Counted from the first letter of the stretch, positions 11,261-23,130 are shown. The stretch is DNA of 64,000 nt from Dactylis glomerata (GCA_007115705.1 QXEO01000553.1:18860704-18924703); one strand, 5' to 3'. Notes: generated from the sequence alone by a model not told the origin. Translations and numbers: made by a program.

Positions 11261-12373
11261 TCAACTTTGATAGCTGCCCCAGGCTGGTGGATCATCATAG
11301 GTGTAATCGTACCCGGGCTCACGTGAAGATGAAGCTGACGGCGCATAATCATAATAAGGCTGCTCATATGGAAAAGTCGTAGCATTGGAGGGCTGCCCCG
11401 ACTCTTCGGTGCCATCCTCATCGTGCACAGGCAGCGGGTGCTCCTCCACGTATGCATCAAGCTCATCTTCTGTAAGCGACCATCCATTCCTGCGATCAAG
11501 GTTAAACAAAAGAGGTGCAGGCAAACGGATTGATCGTTCAGTCTTTACTACCTTCCAGGTAGTCTTCTTGAAAAAGGTTAGCTCAAATGTTAAATTAATC
11601 AAACTGGCAGGAGGAGAAATAAACTTATGTTGAACCATAGCATCAAGACCAAGTTTCTCTTCGGGGAACTGCAGATCTCGAAAATGAGGCAAAACACCAT
11701 GAAAAGCTAACAAGCGTGAAGCTATAAGCCCCCCACAAATTCCCCCTTTCTCACGGTTAATATCCAGACGGAAAGCTATTAAGGCACCCAAATTGTAAGT
11801 TCTATCATGCCTTAAAGCAGCAGCAATAAAAGCTAGATCATGGAGAGACAATTTACTTGCAGATTTCCTAGCAAGAACACATTTGGTAATGAAGAAGGCA
11901 AAATATCGAATGGATGGGAAATGAATGTTTCGAATTTTACCACCCTCTCCTGTGAAGCTCCTTCCTTGAAAAATCTCCTCGTATAGTTCTAGCAATTGCC
12001 TTGGTTGTCCCCTTATCTTCTCGAGCGATCCCCACTGTGGTACTCTAATAGCTGTGCAGAAAACATCTAGAGGCAAGTTCACAGATTTGTTATAAATTTT
12101 ATAATGAACCATAGGATTAGAAGTGGACCAACTAAATCTGAAATCCTGCACCACAGACATTGTTAGCTTAACATATTGGGGAGGTTCACCCTCAACAAAA
12201 TATTCTAATCCTGCATTAGAAAGCAAGGTTTGAAAGTCTTGTAGGATTCCAGCAGCACTCAAGAATGCTGAGCATGGATAGAGTGAGGGAAAAACCTTCT
12301 CTTCACAGTGAACTTTCATAACATCATGCACTTCTAGTTCATGTTGAGAGAGTTGATACACATTCTCCTCCAT
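11261..12373 (-). CDS. E3 ORF2: 370-residue accessory retrotransposon protein
   Basis: A single uninterrupted ORF of 370 codons on the E3 strand lies downstream of gag-protease. The N-terminal 300 residues are globular in composition. The last 70 are an acidic Tyr/Pro/Ser-rich tail (Asp-Tyr and Tyr-Asp-Asp repeats). No signal peptide or transmembrane segment, no zinc finger and no polymerase motif is visible. Position and general look recall the extra plant-specific ORF of Athila-type elements (ATHILA ORF-1-like proteins), but this is a weak resemblance and the function is unknown. The start is the first Met after a predicted splice acceptor only 2 bases upstream (12376). The intact frame in an element that lacks pol suggests it has been kept under selection in the family, or that this copy is young. 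Confidence 0.7.
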   Translation of the reverse strand: MEENVYQLSQHELEVHDVMKVHCEEKVFPSLYPCSAFLSAAGILQDFQTLLSNAGLEYFVEGEPPQYVKLTMSVVQDFRFSWSTSNPMVHYKIYNKSVNLPLDVFCTAIRVPQWGSLEKIRGQPRQLLELYEEIFQGRSFTGEGGKIRNIHFPSIRYFAFFITKCVLARKSASKLSLHDLAFIAAALRHDRTYNLGALIAFRLDINREKGGICGGLIASRLLAFHGVLPHFRDLQFPEEKLGLDAMVQHKFISPPASLINLTFELTFFKKTTWKVVKTERSIRLPAPLLFNLDRRNGWSLTEDELDAYVEEHPLPVHDEDGTEESGQPSNATTFPYEQPYYDYAPSASSSREPGYDYTYDDPPAWGSYQS

Positions 12374-12900
12374 CTCTGAAATTTTTCAACAAACTCATAA
12401 AAAATGATTTAAAGACAAGCAAATGTAGGAAACTACTATAGTGAATTACTAGAGAGCTATCATGCATCAAAATATCAATTCTAAACAAGAGAACAAGCAT
12501 GCATACTCATTTATACTGTCACCTACAATGCTAAAATACTCAAGATATACTTCACCAAAAGAAAATCTACTTGGACAAGTGGAGGAGTCACATACCGGAG
12601 AGCAAATGATCCAAGTTTCAGCAGAAATGTTGGGCTGAACAAGGAGATCGAAAAATCCAGGTGAAGGACAGCAAGAACTCGAGCTTGAGTAAATCGGGCG
12701 GTGTTTTTCGGGAGAGAGAAAGAGCAGGGGAAGAAGAGATGAGTGAGTGGCCTGGTGGGGCACCCTCACACATGGGTGGCGCGGCCAGGGCTGGGCCGCG
12801 CTACCTGTGTGTGAGGTGGCGTGGCTGCCCCACCTGGTGCCTCCCAGGTGTCTCTCTGCCCCATTTTTGACATAAAAATTTATAAACAATTTTCTGGAAT
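12374..12900 (-). promoter_or_regulatory. Promoter-like leader with a 5'UTR intron, upstream of E3 ORF2
   Basis: On the minus strand this region has the order of a plant 5' end. A GC-rich block with the LTR-type hairpin (12805-12775) is followed by a pyrimidine-rich leader (about 12745-12600). A consensus-like donor G/GTATGTG lies at 12595 and an acceptor TTTCAG ending at 12376, 2 bases before the ORF2 Met. The predicted intron is 220 bp. The hairpin block and its surroundings resemble the U3/R part of the E3 LTR (near 9020-8970). This suggests that an LTR-derived promoter makes a separate ORF2 transcript. Transcription is inferred, not shown. Confidence 0.5.
12775..12805. repeat. GC-rich inverted repeat upstream of ORF2
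   Basis: The same GCGCGGCC-AGGGCTG-GGCCGCGC core as in the E3 LTR. The outer stem has one change (CTACC for CCACC). Confidence 0.7.
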
Positions 12901-13201
12901 TTTTCGAGAAACTTTATTTTCGAGGATTTTTCAGAAATTGGCATATCGATAAAACTCAGGAAAAACGAGGATGAAAAGATTTCAAGCAAATCAAAACTAA
13001 GCATGAGCAGCTCTGAGATACTCTTAATCATGCAACTAAACTGAAGGAATAAAATTTGATGAAAGTAAATACAAGTGAGGTGGAGTGGATGCGGTGAAAA
13101 CGAAGTTTCGTTCATATAAATTCACTTTGCTAACAAGGTTGATCAAGTCTTGTTACCAAACTAACTTTATATGAGGCAAAAATTTGCACTTCACTTAATG
13201 C

Positions 13202-15859
13202 TTATGTTACCTCAACTTTGATAGGTATAGCCCCAACCATAACAATTTGATATTCTTCCTTGGGCTTTTGCTCTGAACAAACAATTTGGCCAACTTTGAT
13301 GGTCTCAACATGCTTGATTGAATTTAGAGCATTCCTCCTATCAATCTTCTTGGGAAAATAAACTGTATATTCTTTGTCATTAACATTAAAAGTGACTTTT
13401 CCTTGATTGCAATTAATAACAGCACCTGCAGTGTTTAGAAAAGGTCTCCCAAGAATAATAGACATATTATCATCTTCAGGCATTTCCAACACAACAAAAT
13501 CAGTTAATATTAAACAGCTGTTAGCAACTTGAACAGGAACATTCTCACACATACCAATAGGAATAGTAGTAGACTTATCAGCCATCTGCAAGGATATATC
13601 AGTTGAAACCAATTTTTCTAAATCAAGTCTCTTATAAAGGGAAAAAGGCATTACACTAACTCCAGCTCCCAAATCACATAAAGCAGTTCTAACATAGTTA
13701 TTTTTAATGGAGCAAGGAATAGTTGGTATACCTGGATCTCCAAGCTTCTCTGGAACTTTACCATCAAAAGAATAGTTAGCAAGTAGAGTGGAAATTTCCT
13801 CACTAGGAATTTTCCTTTTGTTAGTGACAATATCTTTCATATATTTTGCATAAGGTGGCATTCTAATAGCATCAGTCAAAGGAATTTGCAAAAATAAAGG
13901 TCTCATCCATTCACAAAACCTGTTGTAGTGTTCTTCTTCCTTGGACTTGTGTTTCTTACTAGGAAAAGGCATTGGCTTCTGTACCCAAGGTTCCCTCTCC
14001 TTACCATGCTTGTTGGCAATGAAGTCTTCTTTGGTGTACTTTGCATTTTTATCACTCTTTTCCGATTCTTCTTCAACTTCTTCTTTATTTTCTTCTTTGT
14101 CGGAAGCATCTCCTGGTTCAGTTTCAGCATCAGAAATAGAAACACTGTTAGGATCTTTACCTGCATCAGAGGATTCTGCATTTGTTTTATGCTTCTTCTT
14201 CTTCTTGGAAGGAATATCATCAATTGAAGTGCGTTGAGAATCTTGCTCAACCCTCTTAGGATGTCCTTCAGGATATAATGGGTCTTGAGTAGCAGCACCA
14301 CTTCTTGTGCGTATTTCACATGCTTGCTTCTCTCTTGCAGCATTAACTAGTAGGTCTTTCTGCACCTTGGTAAGCTGATCAATTTGTGTTTGAACCATTT
14401 GAAAATGTTTAGCAAGTATCTTCACATCATTGGCGGTTCTCTCCACAATATCCTGCAACTTGTTAATAACTCTAGAATTCTCCAATAGATGATTATGCAC
14501 CATTCTATTAAAATTTTCTTGCTTAACAATAAAATTATCAAACTCATCTAAGCATTGATCAGGAGGTTTAGTATAAGGAATATCTCTTTCATCAAAGCGT
14601 TGGAGAGAGTGCACCTCAATAGTAGATGAGCGAGGGATTGGCTTACATAATTCTTCTATAGGAGGTAAATTCTTCACATCTTCGGCCTTAATACCTTTCT
14701 CCTTAAGAGATTTCTTAGCTTCCTTCATAACTTCATCATTTAATTCAATCATCCCTCTCTTCTTCGGCGTAGGCTCCGTAGATGGCGCAGGAGTTGGTGC
14801 TGGTGTTGGCTCAACTAAGGTCCAATCATCATGATTCCGGCTTATTTTAGCCATTAATTCTTCAGCTTCAGCTGGAGTTCTTTCCCTGAAAACACAACCA
14901 GCACAACTATCCAAATATGACTTAGATTCATCCGTTAGTCCATTATAAAATATATCAAGGAGTTCATTTTTAGGCAATGGTTCTTTAGGCAAAGCTCTAA
15001 TTAAAGAACAAAACCTTGTCCAAGATTCAGGCAGTATCTCTCCTTTTCCCTGTTCAAAATCAAAGATTTTCTGCACAGCAGCATGTTGAGCACTAGCGGG
15101 AAAATATTTCTGAAAGAAAGCATTAACCAAAGCAATAGGACTAGTAAGAGATCCAGGAGACAAGCTATTAAACCAAGTTTTAGCAGCATCTTTCAACGAG
15201 AAAGGAAAAATCTTAGCAACAAAGTAAGTGCGGAGCTTAATATCATCAGAAAACAAATTACTCAAAGTAGAAAGCTCATTCATGTGCTCCATAGCACTCT
15301 CATCTTTAGTACCACAAAAAGGAGTTTTCTCAACAATAGATATGTAAGATAAATCCAAAGAGAAATCATAATCCTTGTCTCTAATATTTATAGGAGAAGC
15401 AGCAAACTTAGGGTCAGGAGACAAATTGTATCTAACAGAACATCTGGCAAGAAGTTCTTTAACATTACCTGCATTACGAGCAGCACGTGCTTCTGCAATA
15501 AAATCATCATTAAGCTCAATGTAAGCATCATCATCATAATCATCACTAGAACATTCCCTAGACTCAGGTGAACTAACAGGTGTAACAGTGGTGTTTCCCA
15601 ACTTAGCTCTAGCAATAGTAGCATCTAAAAAGGAACCTAGTGAACCACTCTCATCAAGCACAGTAGAAGCATCATCTAAATTATCAGTGGCATTTTCAAT
15701 CTCAGCATAAGTAGTAGCAGTAGCGTGTGGGTGTGGTGGTGTAAGCAACTTACTCATAACAGATGGCGAATCAAGAGCAACAGAGGTGTTGAGAGTCGTA
15801 CCTCTTCTTGTAGTGGATGGCAAGGTGCATTTATACCACTGGTCTATGTTGGTTTTCAT
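13202..15859 (-). CDS. E3 Gag-protease polyprotein, N-terminus replaced at a duplication junction
   Basis: An intact 885-codon frame. Residues about 185-345 form a plant retrotransposon Gag domain, recognisable by a TWF-type motif and the 'W..F...F...YFP' region. A coiled, charged linker rich in Lys/Glu/Ser (about 500-640) follows. The C-terminal part is a retropepsin: the active-site motif is D-L-G-A at about residue 729, followed by V-S-V-M-P, and the flap-distal ILGRPF motif is near residue 803. No zinc knuckle is seen. The first 13 codons (15859-15821) are not native: they are antisense E1 sequence brought in by the tandem duplication, and the native Met codon appears to have been cut at the junction. 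The 3' end is followed by the ORF2 leader rather than by pol. Confidence 0.85.
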   Translation of the reverse strand: MKTNIDQWYKCTLPSTTRRGTTLNTSVALDSPSVMSKLLTPPHPHATATTYAEIENATDNLDDASTVLDESGSLGSFLDATIARAKLGNTTVTPVSSPESRECSSDDYDDDAYIELNDDFIAEARAARNAGNVKELLARCSVRYNLSPDPKFAASPINIRDKDYDFSLDLSYISIVEKTPFCGTKDESAMEHMNELSTLSNLFSDDIKLRTYFVAKIFPFSLKDAAKTWFNSLSPGSLTSPIALVNAFFQKYFPASAQHAAVQKIFDFEQGKGEILPESWTRFCSLIRALPKEPLPKNELLDIFYNGLTDESKSYLDSCAGCVFRERTPAEAEELMAKISRNHDDWTLVEPTPAPTPAPSTEPTPKKRGMIELNDEVMKEAKKSLKEKGIKAEDVKNLPPIEELCKPIPRSSTIEVHSLQRFDERDIPYTKPPDQCLDEFDNFIVKQENFNRMVHNHLLENSRVINKLQDIVERTANDVKILAKHFQMVQTQIDQLTKVQKDLLVNAAREKQACEIRTRSGAATQDPLYPEGHPKRVEQDSQRTSIDDIPSKKKKKHKTNAESSDAGKDPNSVSISDAETEPGDASDKEENKEEVEEESEKSDKNAKYTKEDFIANKHGKEREPWVQKPMPFPSKKHKSKEEEHYNRFCEWMRPLFLQIPLTDAIRMPPYAKYMKDIVTNKRKIPSEEISTLLANYSFDGKVPEKLGDPGIPTIPCSIKNNYVRTALCDLGAGVSVMPFSLYKRLDLEKLVSTDISLQMADKSTTIPIGMCENVPVQVANSCLILTDFVVLEMPEDDNMSIILGRPFLNTAGAVINCNQGKVTFNVNDKEYTVYFPKKIDRRNALNSIKHVETIKVGQIVCSEQKPKEEYQIVMVGAIPIKVEVT

Positions 15860-17897
15860 CTCAAAAGAGTTGTTTCAAAAGGGTTTGAATGGTGTTGGAA
15901 AAGAGAAAAAGTTCCATGACTATAGTGGTACAACTGGGAGCTTGTTTAGACTGTGGCTTAGACTTCTGCATGTCATGCTTGATGTTATTTGGTAGTATGC
16001 TTAGTAGTTTTTGTTGTAGCATGACATGTCTCAAATGACTGAGATTTCTTAATGTTCCTTTGAAAGAATCATGCGTTGTTTTTATTATATGGGAGCATAT
16101 TATAGTGGTTTTCTCCTTTGGTGCTTTATTTGGGTTGACTTGGCGCATGCTTACAACATGTTTGACTTTACCAAGTCGCCATAAGCCTCTATGATCGTTT
16201 AGTTTTTGACTTGTGATACCACTTTATGCTTTGGTTAATGATGTTTTGTCGCTATGCATGATTATGGCCGTTATTGCTCTCTTAGTTGGTCGCTCCCAGT
16301 CTTTTGCTAGCCTTCATTTTGTACAGAGAGGGAATACTTCTCGTGCATCCAACTCCCAAAAACCAAAGTTTCTAATGTGTCCATCATACATACCTATTAG
16401 CAATTTGCTATTCCAAGTACATTCAACTTGCTTTTATCTATCCTTCAAATTAAACATTTTGTGTTATGTGAAAATTAGTCAGTAAAGCTCTCACGAACCT
16501 GATGGCACACTTTACTTTTCTGCCTTTAATAATTTTGACCATTGTGGATCTCTTATGTTGATGTTATGCTTGCAAGTTGTAAGTTGGAAATTAGCCCAGC
16601 CATGCCGTCATGGGGCAAGCTTTCAACATTGCACTTTCTCTCATTTAGTTGATATCGTGATCTTTTGTTTATGGATACTCGCGATGTGAAATAAGTTGGA
16701 AACTTGTGAGCTCATGGAGTTTGTATATGTGTTAGAGAAACTCCTCGGCCGCTAATCTAAGACATGCATCATTCATGGTGGAAATTTACAGCATGCCCAT
16801 AGTGGACATTCGACGACGCATCTCACAATAAAAAGCTATGCTAATGGTAAATAAAAGAGATACCGAGGTGTTCATTGTCTGTTTGTCTTGTCATTTTGAT
16901 GTGGGCTTGTTCCATGTCATCGGGCAAGATGTACCCCGTTGGCGTTCTCAATGATACATGTATGCTTACACTGACAAGAACTTGCTTGGGACCTAAGTCG
17001 AGTAGCATGAGGTTTGGGTATTCGTACTTCATGGGACACGAGATTTTCAACTTATGATTTGTTAAGCATATGCTTCGTAATTGTACTCGCATTAACCTTA
17101 ACCACTCAAGATGCCTATGATGGGGGTAATGAGAGCTCAAAGCTAGTAAGTATCATATTTTTTGGAGGTTTATAAAACTTGCAATCACTGCTTCCCTCTC
17201 CGAAGGGCCTTTCTTTTACTTTTATGTTGAGTCTCCTCCTTCTACCTTTATGCACCTTCTAAGAGAGCACAGTTGTCATTATGAGTTTAATGTGCATAGT
17301 CCCAAAATTTATTATTGATTGATTCATGATTATGGTTTTTCTTGTTCTTAAATTATTTGTATCTAGTCGCCCTCTTAAACTTGAAGGTGTCCTATGCGTT
17401 TATGTTTTGCTTCTCCATGAAGGACAAGCTGAAAACCACTTTGCTATGTTTTTCTATATGCTCAAAACACACACTTGACTTCCAATGCATTATTACTCAT
17501 GATCTTTTGTTTGTGTTACTTTTCATGTTATAACATGGTTGCTAATTTTTATTGTCAAGATTATGTCTTTTATGTCCATGTTTAAAGTACTTTGATCTCG
17601 GCACTCAATGCTTTGCATTGTTTGATCAAGATTGTGTTGGTACATGTCACCTCAAATTTTTTTTATCACTTACCTACTCGAGGACGAGCTTGAGTTAAGC
17701 TTGGGGATGCTTGATACGTCTCAAACGTACCTATAATTTTTGATGTTCCATGCTTGTTTATGCACCATTTTCTTTGTGTTTTGTTACACTTCGTGGCATT
17801 TTTATGCATTTTCCGGAACTAACCTATTCACGAGATGCCACGGTGCCAGTTCCCTGTTTTCTGATGTTTTGTGTTTCAGAAAAGTTACACAGGAAAT

Positions 17898-20800
17898 TGT
17901 AACATCCCAGGATTTTGTCAAATTTTGGGGGAAATTTTTTGCCATTTGTATTGCTAGAGATGATTGAAATTTCACAGGAATTTAAATTTTTTAAGCCTAT
18001 AGGAAAGTTTTATTAGAAAATGTTTTAAAACTTTCTACTTTATTCTTGAAGCCCCTTTTTGAGAAAAGATTTAATTATCAAAATACTTCTCTTTCCATCC
18101 TTTATTCAAACCTATGCAAGTTTACTTGCAAAGGAGTGAACTCCCAAGGGTATTAAACTTAGTGAGAATTTTATTCAAAAACTAAGTTTGAAAGTTATTT
18201 TTTTCAAACATTATTTTGTAAAGAATTATTTCTTTTTTTTAAGGATTTATTTTCAAATCCCAATTAGCTTTATGCAAGCAAAACCTTTGACCAAATCTAT
18301 AATTCTATTAAGATTCCTGCTCTGAATTTGAAAACCTTGTGTTCCTACTGACTCAAAACCTTGCAGTGAATTCTGTAAAATTCTCTGAAAGTGGTTTAAA
18401 TTGTTTTCGAGCCTTTTAGCAAAATCTGTGAAAGAAATAAGAAATTAGAAAAGAAAAAGAAGTAGAGGAGAGAAAAATATGTAAACGGACCCTGGGAAGC
18501 CATTCGGCCCAGTACCGCAAGCAACCCGCAGCCCAGCAACGATTCCCGAACCGGTACCGCCTCTTCTTCTCTTCCCCGAATGACAGGTGGGACCCACCTG
18601 TCGGCTTCATCCCCTCCAACGGTTTCTTCTTCACTGGAAACGGTCGCCGGCGAGATTTTCGCCCCGGCTTCAATGCCTGCCCGTTCCTTCGCCGAGCCAC
18701 CCCTATAATAAGCCCACACTCCCCTCTATTCTCTCCCTTTCGTCCCTCCGCTCGGGACAAACCGAAGACAACGAAATTCGTCGACGGAGATCCGCACGTC
18801 TGCAGGCTTCCCGGACGATTCCGACGTCGACGGTGAGCCAAGCGCCTCCTCTCCTAGCCTATTCTCCTTCCTCTGCTCTGGCGCACCCCTTGATGTCCTC
18901 GGCTCGAATCCTTTCGCAGTGAATCAAACTCTCCAGAGCCAGCCGAAGGTCACCAAAGCTCGCGCTGCCTCCAGCCGCACCGTTCACCCACGCCAGGACG
19001 CAATCGACCTCGCCATCCCGGCCATCTGGACTGCCTCGTCGCGCCTCTCCCCGTCCGCTACTTCTTCGACGCCCTGGACCACCGGAACCTCACCGGAGAT
19101 CGACCTCTGCGCGCCCTCGCCGGAGCTGACCTCGCCGGAACCCTAACTTAGGTGAGGCATCTCCCCCGATCTGTTTTCGTTCGTCGGATCTCAATCAAAC
19201 GGTCCACAGCAACTCACTTACCCAAAGGGGTACGGAGTGATCTGAGCCCTCAGATCTTCTTTAGATCTAACGGCAAGCAGAGCCAATCCACACGAAGAGG
19301 TACCCTCGAATAAGAACACGCCACGTGTCGCGCCCAGATCTGTTCTGATTCAAATTAGGTTCAAATCAATTTCAAATCATCTGCAACTTGCATAATTCAT
19401 ATCTTTTGATCTGTAGGTCCAAAAATCACAAATGATATACCGTTGAAATCCTTAGAATATCTACAATCCTGTAGTACAATAAAATCTTATATTTTATGAG
19501 TTTAATTTGAAACTGATTTCAAATTAGAATCAAACTCTCTGTTAGCATGTTTAATTCATATCTATTGAACCAAGTGTCCACAAATCATAAATTTGTAGTC
19601 CTTGGAATCCTCTGATCAAGTAGAACACCATAGGATCAAGAAAATCCAAATTTGATACGTGCACACACTTTGTGCATTCAAATTAGTCCAAATCACTATT
19701 TTGGTGATAATTCAATTTCTATAATTTATTTTAGAATGATTCCAATTGCAGTGACTTTGTATTACTGCAAGCTATCCAGTAGCATCACTCCTATATTTTC
19801 CTGAACCATGTCACAATTATTCAAATTCTAATATGAGAATTTGAGTATTCCTATATAGGTCAAATCTATTTCTGTTCAGCAATGTTTCCTCCTACCATAG
19901 CAAATCCTATAATCATACCTAGTCATCAATGTTATCTAAATAACATCTTGATCAAGATCATATCTATTCAGACCTATCTTGTCTAGTTCACACATATTCA
20001 AATTACAATTGTGTTGTTTGAGTAAAGTGTGATACATCTCAATCATAGATTTCCATTTTGTTATTGTAGTATTGATTCAATTCTACTACCATAGCTCATG
20101 ATCATACCTATCCATAACCATCATACTAAATAACATCCAATCTTATTCAACCCCAAGCCTATGTGTAACATGTACTATTTTGAGTAAGTGTTATCACACT
20201 TTATTCAGTAGTGTTATATTGCCTTATTCAATACTTTTGTGAATCTATTTACATAAGTCATTCCTAAACCATACCCTTTACCTATAGCCATTTATTCATG
20301 CCTACTCGATCTTAGCCTTGCATTGAACTATTCAATTGCATTTGAGTTGATTGATTACTTCAATGTTATAAGAATCCTAGCCTAAGCTTAAGTGTAACAT
20401 ATACTATTTAAGAATAATTGTTGTCACACTTATTCAATAGTATTGCTATTGCACTATCTTGTCTCTTATGTGATTTACCCACATGAGATATTCCAAGATT
20501 CAATATGCTTTAATGAAGCATAAAGATCTCACTCATTATACTTTGCCTGATTCATATTTATTCAAATTACAATTGTGCTACTTGAGTACAATATGAATTC
20601 AACCCAAACCTAAATCCTATTTTGTCAATGTGGTACGATTATAACCCATACCATAGTGTGTGTTATACACCATGTTGATCAATGAACTCCTTGAGCCATG
20701 TCCTCAAATATCAATCATTCATACCTAATCCAATGCCTACCTAGTTTGCTCTCATGTATTGAACTATTCAACTTGCAAATGTGCTAATTGGGTAGTTCAA

Positions 20801-22518
20801 GCATTCCTAAAACCTAGCCTAGTTCCTAAGTGCAATAGATGCTATTCAAGAGTAATTGTTGTCACATTTACTCAATAGTGTTGTATTTGCACAAATTGAC
20901 TCTTGTGTAATTTATTTCACATGAGCTATTCCTAAAACTCTTATGCCTTGATAAAGCATAAAAACTTCATCAATCATATTTGCCTAGACCAATTCTCTCT
21001 CAAATCATATTGATCTATCCCAACTAAACTCTTCGATTCATATCTCCCAAATCATGATCCTTTACCATATCTTTCTTATCATAACATCTCAATAAAACTA
21101 AATTGTTGAACCAACCCCTTCTTAATTGTTTGATTTGTTGGTTGTGTTTGTATGGATTGTTTATATTATGCTATTTCTTGTGCTATAGTTTGTGCGAAGA
21201 GCTACGTGCTTAGTTGAGAGAAGTGGAAAGATCGTATTCTTCAAAAAGGCAAGTGACACACATGTCCCTCACCCATTTTATTATGCATTAGTATACTCAC
21301 CTCTTGTAGTATGCATGATAGGTGTTTTACTCAACTGTTTTATCAAATACTTAGATCCTAGTAGTGTGTAGTAATCCCTCAAACCCCACCTGTTAGGATG
21401 CTAAATACTTTGAAAAATACTGATGCCATGCTAAGATCACTTGAAAAGTGTTTTGTGAACAACTTAAGAACTTCAACTAAAATGAAACACCTGGGTGGAT
21501 TGGTATGATGATGGAGGCGATGTTGAGTGGCGACCTGGGGCTACACTACGTGTAGTTGCTGCCTGGGCGTACACTTGTGGATGGCCACCCAGGAACAAAG
21601 AGATGGCTATGTCTTCCATGCTTAGTGTACTTCCAGTGCAGCCTTATGACATTATGGGCTCTGTCTTGACTGATTAGATGTGGGTGTGCAACTTTGTGCA
21701 AGAAGACGGTGGTAGATGAATTATAGGTTGGGAGCAGATCTTGCCAGTTAGTTGCCCTCTCCTTCTAAAAGGTCTCGTTTCATTTTATGTATGGGCATAA
21801 AATGAATCGCAAGGTGTTTAAATCTAATCGATTAGCCGTGTCCTCGGTTATGGACAATTGAGTCTCTAGACATGGAATGTACGGAATAATCTCATCACCT
21901 CTTCTGAATGTTTAAAATCTGTCTAGAAACCCCTAGGTAGGAACTAAGGACCATACACTCCGAGGGGTGGTGGTGCCTGAGGTTCCAACCTTGTTGAGTT
22001 ACGCCCAGAACTACATACCGGCCAGTATGTAGTGTATGGGGGTTGTCTTGACCCTTGAAAATAAAATTTGTTGAAAGAAAGTATTAAAATGGATTATAGG
22101 ATAAAATTGGCTTTATGCAAATCAGCCTATGAGATCCACCAGCCAAATATCATATAGTATAGTCTTTCCACAAAATGCCACCAAACATGTGTCATTTGCC
22201 AGTACATCATTGTACTGACCCCTCTGGGGCTGTATATTCAAACGTGCAGGTTTTATTTCGAGTAAGGAACCAGGAGTAGGATCTCGAGACTACATTCCAA
22301 CATGTCTGCCTGTGGCACGTGATGAAGAATGGAGGCTCACTGCAACTATGCTTTATGCTGTGTACTCGTAAGGTTGAAGACCTATGTAACTAGATTTACG
22401 TTGTAATATTGATGCTATTGCTATGATTACTTATTTTGTACTGTGGTGCTATCTACTGATCCAGGGAATGGCACTTAACACAGATGTTCCACCTTGTTCT
22501 CAAGGTTGGGGCGTTACA
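17898..22518 (+). repeat. E2 LTR 1
   Basis: Starts TGTAACATCCC and ends GGGGCGTTACA, 4,621 bp. It has an AT-rich U3 of about 600 bp, a GC-rich gene-like leader (about 18480-19150) and a long AT-rich part with many short repeats of the type TTCAAATTACAATTGTG. It is the least like the other two LTRs on the left side (for example a one-base shorter A run near 18241 and CGAG for GGAG near 18409). Confidence 0.92.
18480..19152 (+). promoter_or_regulatory. E2 LTR 1 promoter and GC-rich leader
   Basis: A TATA-like CTATAATAAG (18703-18712) is followed by a pyrimidine-rich start region and a CG-rich leader that ends at a good splice donor AG/GTGAGG (19151/19152). The leader is open in several frames on both strands. 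I read it as LTR U3/R with an untranslated, probably spliced leader, not as a host gene. The same block is in LTR 2 (about 26724-27396) and LTR 3 (about 34968-35640). Confidence 0.5.
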
Positions 22519-22520
22519 AA

Positions 22521-22532
22521 TGGTATCAGAGC
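22521..22532 (+). other. E2 primer binding site, first internal region
   Basis: TGGTATCAGAGC lies 2 bases after the LTR end. It is the standard plant primer site complementary to the 3' end of initiator Met tRNA. Confidence 0.9.
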
Positions 22533-23130
22533 ATAGTGTTGCCTGTAGGATCGAGACCCTAGGTTTGGATTAGAGATAGGAAGACCCTAGGATAAAAATC
22601 TCTATCTCATCTTACTTCTATTTTAAAGGAATGTTGCATCTTGAAACTACTTGTATTTCTCCCCTACTTCATTTTCAAATGATTCCCTTAGATGACCCAA
22701 CTCTCGGAACCTTCAAGAAAGGACAGAAGAACACAATGTGCCAAAAGAATGAGACTTCTACTTCATAGGTTGACCTTGATCCAACATGAAGAACTACGTT
22801 GAAGACCAACAAAGAGCTCGAGGAAATGAGGATATGAAGGTTGCCCAACACCAACGATGCATTGGGAAGTGGAAATAAGAAATGGAACAATGAAACTATA
22901 ATAGAATAGACCACCAGGATTCTAGTTTATAGAACCAACGATTTATAGATGCTTCTATGATCATACAAAATTGGTGTATGACCATATTATTTTGTCAGCG
23001 TGTTTTTCCAAAATTTATCTAAAGGAATTTTCAACGATTGTTTGATTTATGTTTGTTTGTTGCATGGTTTGTTGTTTATGTTTGGGTAGGAAATTTTTCT
23101 TCTTTAGTTCTATCTATCTATTACTCACCT

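Larger units (their letters stand above)
7872..15820 (-). mobile_element. E3: Athila-like gypsy element, 5' truncated, no pol
   Basis: In minus-strand order the visible parts are: a gag-protease ORF (15820 to 13202), a leader with an intron (12900-12374), a second ORF (12373-11261), a 2-kb 3' non-coding part and the 3' LTR. The 5' LTR, primer site and leader are missing because a tandem duplication breakpoint lies at 15820/15821, exactly at the start of gag. No reverse transcriptase, RNase H or integrase is present between protease and ORF2, so the family is non-autonomous in this form. Gag-protease type and ORF order fit the Athila-related Triticeae gypsy groups (Sabrina/WHAM kind), but I did not confirm the family name. 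Confidence 0.82.

Noticed and set aside
13903..14343. 146-codon antiparallel-frame ORF inside E3 gag-protease
   Set aside because: It lies within the intact 885-codon frame and reflects Lys-rich codon bias.
18416..19146. Several ORFs of 75-141 codons on both strands of the E2 leader, repeated in all three LTRs
   Set aside because: High GC gives open frames in many phases; one starts at GTG, none has a domain, and they lie in a likely untranslated LTR leader.
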